From NCBI RefSeq assembly GCF_000315915.1, contig NC_020190.1, positions 989,863 through 1,053,862 on the forward strand: 64,000 nucleotides of DNA, given 5' to 3'. This DNA comes from Henningerozyma blattae CBS 6284 (taxonomy: Eukaryota > Ascomycota > Saccharomycetes > Saccharomycetales > Saccharomycetaceae). The position numbers and the translations under genes are program-made. The notes below the pieces were generated by a model. That model made no database searches. It was not told where the DNA came from and was given only the letters and a program-made list of their open reading frames with translations. Below, piece after piece: positions 59,640 to 64,000 of the stretch (its first letter is position 1; each line of letters opens with the position of its first letter).

Positions 59640-61628
59640 TGCGATAGTTACTAATATACTGATATAGTAAGAAGGGTTAGTGTTTTTTTTCAGTAGAATT
59701 TTATAAGTACGTGAGTGTTTTGCTAATCAAAAGGAGTTATATTTTAAAGGACGGAAGAAATCGGAAATATTGTTGACTTCAGTAGAAACTGAGTATAAAA
59801 TAAAAATAGGCTGGTAAAGTTTATGGTGTACTCAAATAACTAATGAAGCTTCAAAATATGATTTACTGTAGCAAATAATTAAGGACAAGTCTATATTTAT
59901 CACATTAACATGCAATTCTATATATTTTGAGGTTAATTTGGTAGTAAAAAGACAAAAAAAAAACACTCAGATCATTCTTTTAGTATGAAGAATACGCCAA
60001 AATTATGGTTGCTATTGATTCAGTATAATCCCAATTATTCCACTCTTTAACAATTGAAAATGGCCCAAATAAGAAATAAACAGTATCTGAAAACATTGTG
60101 GGATATATGAGGAATTTCATTCCTCGACGACAGGCTTGTTTGTTTATTTTTCTTTGTCATCACTATTGGTTACCATTAGCTGGTAAATATTTAACTTTAA
60201 TTCCTGCTTTACTAGTTTTAGCATGGTGAAATGCTTGTCAAAAGACTTCAAACAACATAATATAAGGTATTACCGAGAAGCATTGGATAGTAAAATCTTG
60301 AATTTTTAAGGAATCCTAATTTTGCAACCTTTCAAGCTTACCCATATATAAGAACCATGATATTATTCTGAAAATATTAACGTACATATACTTTACATAT
60401 TTTTTTATTTTATGACTTTGTAATGATATTATTGATTCAATAAGAATATAACTATGATCAAGGTATATTATAATTGTAATGAAAGCAGCAGAGAACGAGA
60501 AAATAAAGTTTTTTTTGTAATATTTGAATTATTCTTTAGGATTACATCAGTTGACAAAAAAATTAAATTTATTTGTGAAGCTTTTTAAATTCCAAGAAAG
60601 TACTATTTACCCAAGTACCATAAATTCTTATTAATATCAAGGACCGATCAGATTATTCAGCAATAACGTGCACTTTTTACCATAAAATTTTATAGAAACT
60701 TTTGCTATCAACTAATCTTATGAATTATACAATATATACTTGAAACTGCTTTTTATAAATTGATTAGATAAGAATCCAATATAAAATTGTAAAAGGACTT
60801 GAGACGGTTCTTACTTTAAAATGATCCCATTATACCTTCGAGTTTCAAGATTTTTGGTGTCTTTTTTATACTATTACAATGTAAAACATCGAGAAACTTG
60901 ATAGCTGCATGTTACAAAGGAATTCTATGATATATTAGTTTCATATTAATATCCTTATACATATAAGTAGCGTGTAAATACTCATATGCTTCTATAAATC
61001 AATTCTACTTAAAAATAAAAACATTTAAGTTATATAAAACTATCAGTTAATGCATAGTATTTTACGGCCGTGGGAATATCAATTAAACGTCACAGGGTAT
61101 ACTAAGCATAGCGTCCAGCAAACTCTAGTGAGGTAAATTGAGCGAGAGATTTTTACCTGTGAGTGATAATGAATTAACTTCTCTTGTTCAAAACTAAATG
61201 TATAAATTGCCAACCTTTTATTCCTACTCAAAAGGGTGAAATGTTTCTATAATTATAAGTATATGTTAATCAGAATTATTCTTTAAATTATGACGGAAAA
61301 TAGTATCAATACAAATGATTAAAGTGTTCTACAGTTTTATCTTATGCTTACGTCATTTGCTCAGTTTTCGAGCAAAGCCTATGCTGTTATTCTAGCATCA
61401 CGCTTTATTAGTTAGGAATCACGCTTATAAAAATAATATATATACACACATATATATATACATAATCTAAAAAGAGCAATTACTTATACTGTTCTTATTA
61501 ATATCTGGCCCTCTTAGTTCCCAGTAAAATTTATGATCTATTTAATCGGAGAAAGTTGAATAATTGGTGATAGAAACTTTTCTAGAGGCAGTTTTAATAT
61601 TATCATCTTTTGATAAATTAGAACCTGA
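59640..61628. other. Long gene-free region after AHC2
   Basis: About 2.0 kb of AT-rich DNA without a convincing gene, tRNA or complete LTR. A TA/CA-rich microsatellite lies near 61436-61462. It marks the second end of the inverted TRM112-AHC2 block; past it, no gene from the chromosome III/XIV tracks is recognised. Confidence 0.4.
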
Positions 61629-62327
61629 TTAAAATTTTTTACGAGGAATTGTCTTCTTAGTATCAATATCTTTCAAATAATTTTGCAATCTTTCAACAAT
61701 ATCTTTGTATCTTTCTTCTGAAACATTAATACTTTCGAAAACACAGAAAGGTGGTAAAACTTGGAATCCTGAATAAGATAAAGTTCCCTGTTGGATTGGT
61801 CATAGTAAAACATCAGTGCTACAATAAGCATCTTTTCTTGAGAATCTTTTTTCTTCCGCACCAATGGTAACCATTATCAAGGCCTTTTTCTTTGAAAAGA
61901 TATCGTCATCACGTGGAAACCCAAATCCATAAGCAAACCCATTAGAAAAGACACGATCAAACCATCCTTTCAAAATAGCAGGCATAGAGTACCACCATAG
62001 TGGGAATTGGAATATTATTAAATCAGCCCATTCAATCTTAGCTTGTTCTTCCATCACATCTTCAGTTAAAGCTTTCTCAGTGTATGCTCTACCTGAAGCT
62101 TCAAGCATGGAAACGGCTTGAACTTCGGTGACATTTTTGAAATCAGAACGTTTAACAAATGCATCCCAATTCATGGCATATAAATCACTAACTTTGACCT
62201 GATATCCCTTGGATTTTAAATCTTTCACTGTAGCTTCCATTAGTGAATGATTTAAAGAGTGGCTTTCTGGGTGGGCCAAGACAATTAAGGCATTTTTAGA
62301 TTGAGAAGTTAAAGAAGAGTTTGTCAT
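61629..62327 (-). pseudogene. NQO-type NAD(P)H:quinone reductase with in-frame TGA
   Basis: A flavodoxin-fold quinone reductase of the NQO1/NQO2/MdaB family (Flavodoxin_2). The FAD/NAD(P)H core is intact: NALIVLAHPESHSLNHSL, ADLIIFQFPLWWYSMPAILKGW and FDRVFSNGFAYGFGF. The frame runs from the ATG at 62325-62327 to a TAA at 61629-61631, but a TGA at 61800-61802 interrupts it. The codons on both sides stay in one frame and read DVLL-stop-PIQQGTLSYSGFQVLPPF. Family members have Trp in this place (LWPIQ), so a single TGG to TGA change explains the break. The truncated product lacks about 57 C-terminal residues. It could be a recent pseudogene, a readthrough gene, or an error in the assembly. S. 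cerevisiae has no close NQO1-type gene. An upstream ATG at 62366 is an alternative start. Confidence 0.85.
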
Positions 62328-63267
62328 TTTGTTTGTTACATTTGCTTGGTTTTTTTTCTTCTTCATACCAACTGAATAAGACACTTCTATCTAGTCCATT
62401 TATATATCCCAGCTGCTTTCATCTTTCTTCAAAATTTTTAATTATTAGTTATATAATTAGTATTAAGCTTTGTAATAGCCTGTTGGCATCTTTCATTAGA
62501 ATCTATAATAACCTTATTACATAATTCTATGTTTCTTGTAGACATTTCCAAAATAGGTATTATCCCCGAAATGATTTCTTATCTGTGATGCTTTCTGGCA
62601 CGAGAAATTTCCTACGAGAGATCTTAAGTAAACTTTCAATAGCATAAAAATAGAAGCATTTCGGTTAAATTTCACATGCGTTGCATGGAGAAAATTAGTT
62701 TTACTTTAACAATCAAAATTGTACTTTTTAAAATATAAGTTATAATTCTTCTTAAAACTTGTTTATAAATTGTTTTTATGTCGCTGTTTATTTGTTGTAT
62801 CTTATTCCCTGCCTGTTCTGATGCAACCGCTTTATATGGCTAATATATTTGATGCGCTGATTGGAAGTCATAACCTCAAGCTACTCCATACCTGTTCAGA
62901 ATCAGAAGCCCCACATCTTTTAATTGAATTCATGAATTCTAGTTTGATTTGTGTTAGTAAAAGGAGGCAAGTTTATCAGGTATGTACCCACACAAATCAA
63001 ATCGGACTTAGAACTTCGTGAGAATTCTTTCTTAACTCAAAAGACATAATTGTCTTTGATTTTGATTTACTTTATTGTATAGCACTGTATAATTTAAAAC
63101 ATTAAAGATTAAAACCACTCCTTATTGAACCGAATCTACTAATAGTTCATCTAGTTCAATTCTTCTGGCTATTTATCCTAACATAGTTATGACCCCTGTC
63201 CACAATATGATTCGAAATATGGCCATGCATGCCCACTGTATGTTGAATCATTACTCATATTAATCTT
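62328..63267. other. Gene-free region upstream of the NQO-type gene
   Basis: This AT-rich region contains an A-rich leader just before the NQO-type ATG. A small frame at 62770-63021 has no recognisable similarity and is not called. Confidence 0.35.
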
Positions 63268-63638
63268 TTATTAGTTGTTGCATAAAGCCACAGTCATGAC
63301 AATATTCGTCGGAACTTTAAGATATGATTTGATCTTATAATTGTTTCCCTATGGCTAAATAACGTATATAAAACTACAGAGGTTTATAATAACGATCTCT
63401 ATTTACATTCTGAGAGATGCAGGCTAGGTATAACAAGTTCGGTTTCTAATGAAATTGTATGACGTTAAAATCCTTTATATTAATACTATTGTCTGTCATA
63501 ATTTAAAGGACAATTCTGATTATTAGATAGTTATAATGTCAGAGCTGTGGCGTTATGTGTAATAAATAGTGGGTTTGTATTAACAGCTAATAAAGCATGA
63601 ATTTAGTCGTAATTGTGGCTTTATACAACAACTAATAA
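63268..63638. repeat. Segment bounded by 33-bp terminal inverted repeats
   Basis: The left arm, 63268-63300, and the right arm, 63606-63638, are inverted copies matching at 29 of 33 positions. Each contains TGTTGYATAAAGCCACA read inward. The 305 bp between them have no coding frame. It may be a MITE-like element, or two diverged LTR ends in opposite orientation, because TGTTG...CAACA also marks LTR termini. No clear target duplication is seen outside the arms. Confidence 0.6.
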
Positions 63639-64000
63639 CAACTTAATATAATAAATAATCCAACATGCATTAAGCATACGTGGCATCACTACTAAAAATA
63701 CACAAGTAGTGATATTAAGAAGGTATTAGGATGTGATAGGTTCTATTTTAATATCAGACCATCAATTCGTTGATGGTGGATCTGTCTATTTTTTGGAGTA
63801 TAAATTACCACGAAAATATCCCAAAAGTTTACAACTGTTCATTGTATATCCCGTATATATTATATATTCCCTTTCGAAAGAAGCAAGGAGATTTTTTATA
63901 ATAATAATATAATAATTATTCAAACAGATTACTTAACTAAGAATTAAAGTATAAGCAACAATATTTTGAACAGTTTGACCGCTGGTCATATAATTATAGA
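63639..64000. other. Gene-free window end
   Basis: This AT-rich 362-bp stretch has no coding signal. It contains a short inverted repeat near 63750-63780 (CCATCAATTCGTTGATGG) and runs to the window edge. Confidence 0.35.

Noticed and set aside
61800..61802. TGA read as tryptophan (alternative genetic code)
   Set aside because: All other genes in the window end normally and show the standard nuclear code, so a nonsense change, readthrough or sequence error is more likely.
62770..63021. 83-codon plus-strand frame near the window end
   Set aside because: No similarity and no codon bias like its neighbours; adjacent DNA is gene-free.

Overview
The window is nuclear DNA of a budding yeast of the family Saccharomycetaceae. 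It is AT-rich, the genes are intron-less, and 28 protein genes plus one broken gene can be recognised. It also holds two tRNA genes and several solo LTRs. Gene order matches two Saccharomyces cerevisiae regions at once: the right arm of chromosome III (YCR051W-YCR084C) and the right arm of chromosome XIV (YNR019W-YNR046W). These two regions are sisters from the whole-genome duplication (WGD). About half of the genes here are orthologous in position to each track, each in single copy. Many genes expected between them are absent, and long gene-free gaps sit in their place. I infer a post-WGD yeast that sorted its duplicates independently of S. cerevisiae, as reported for the Vanderwaltozyma/Tetrapisispora lineage; the species itself cannot be named from this window.

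Layout. 1-10.1 kb: ARE (5' cut by the window edge), ATP23, the YCR051W ankyrin protein, YNR021W, MRPL50, THR4, CTR86. 10.1-14.6 kb: gene-poor, with a solo LTR directly upstream of an intron-containing tRNA-Ser(CGA) (SUP61-like), a heptamer minisatellite and G1/S promoter elements ahead of HCM1. 14.6-20.6 kb: HCM1 and a SED4/SEC12-type gene with a possible 3' frameshift. 20.6-25.3 kb: a second gene-poor region with two adjacent solo LTRs upstream of tRNA-Thr(AGT). 25.3-38 kb: CPR4/8, ZNG1, ALG12, IMG2, RSA4, HUB1, SOL (inverted relative to S. cerevisiae), EGO2/4. 38-51.4 kb: PAT1, ARC35, MRPS12, RSM19, DBP6, SRB8. 52-59.6 kb: TRM112, TUP1, MVD1, TRX3, AHC2, which together look like one inverted block. 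61.6-64 kb: an NQO-type quinone reductase interrupted by TGA at the position of a conserved tryptophan, then a roughly 370-bp segment bounded by 33-bp inverted repeats.

The genes are chromosomal housekeeping genes and do not form an operon-like pathway. They serve sterol and isoprenoid metabolism (ARE, MVD1), mitochondrial translation and maintenance (MRPL50, IMG2, MRPS12, RSM19, ATP23, TRX3), ribosome assembly (RSA4, DBP6, TRM112), transcription (HCM1, SRB8, TUP1, AHC2), mRNA decay (PAT1), the secretory pathway (SED4, CPR, ALG12), splicing (HUB1) and amino-acid synthesis (THR4). I see no undescribed multi-gene system. The most notable observations are the two possibly broken genes, the tRNA-linked LTR insertions, the reciprocal WGD gene sorting and the terminal inverted-repeat element.
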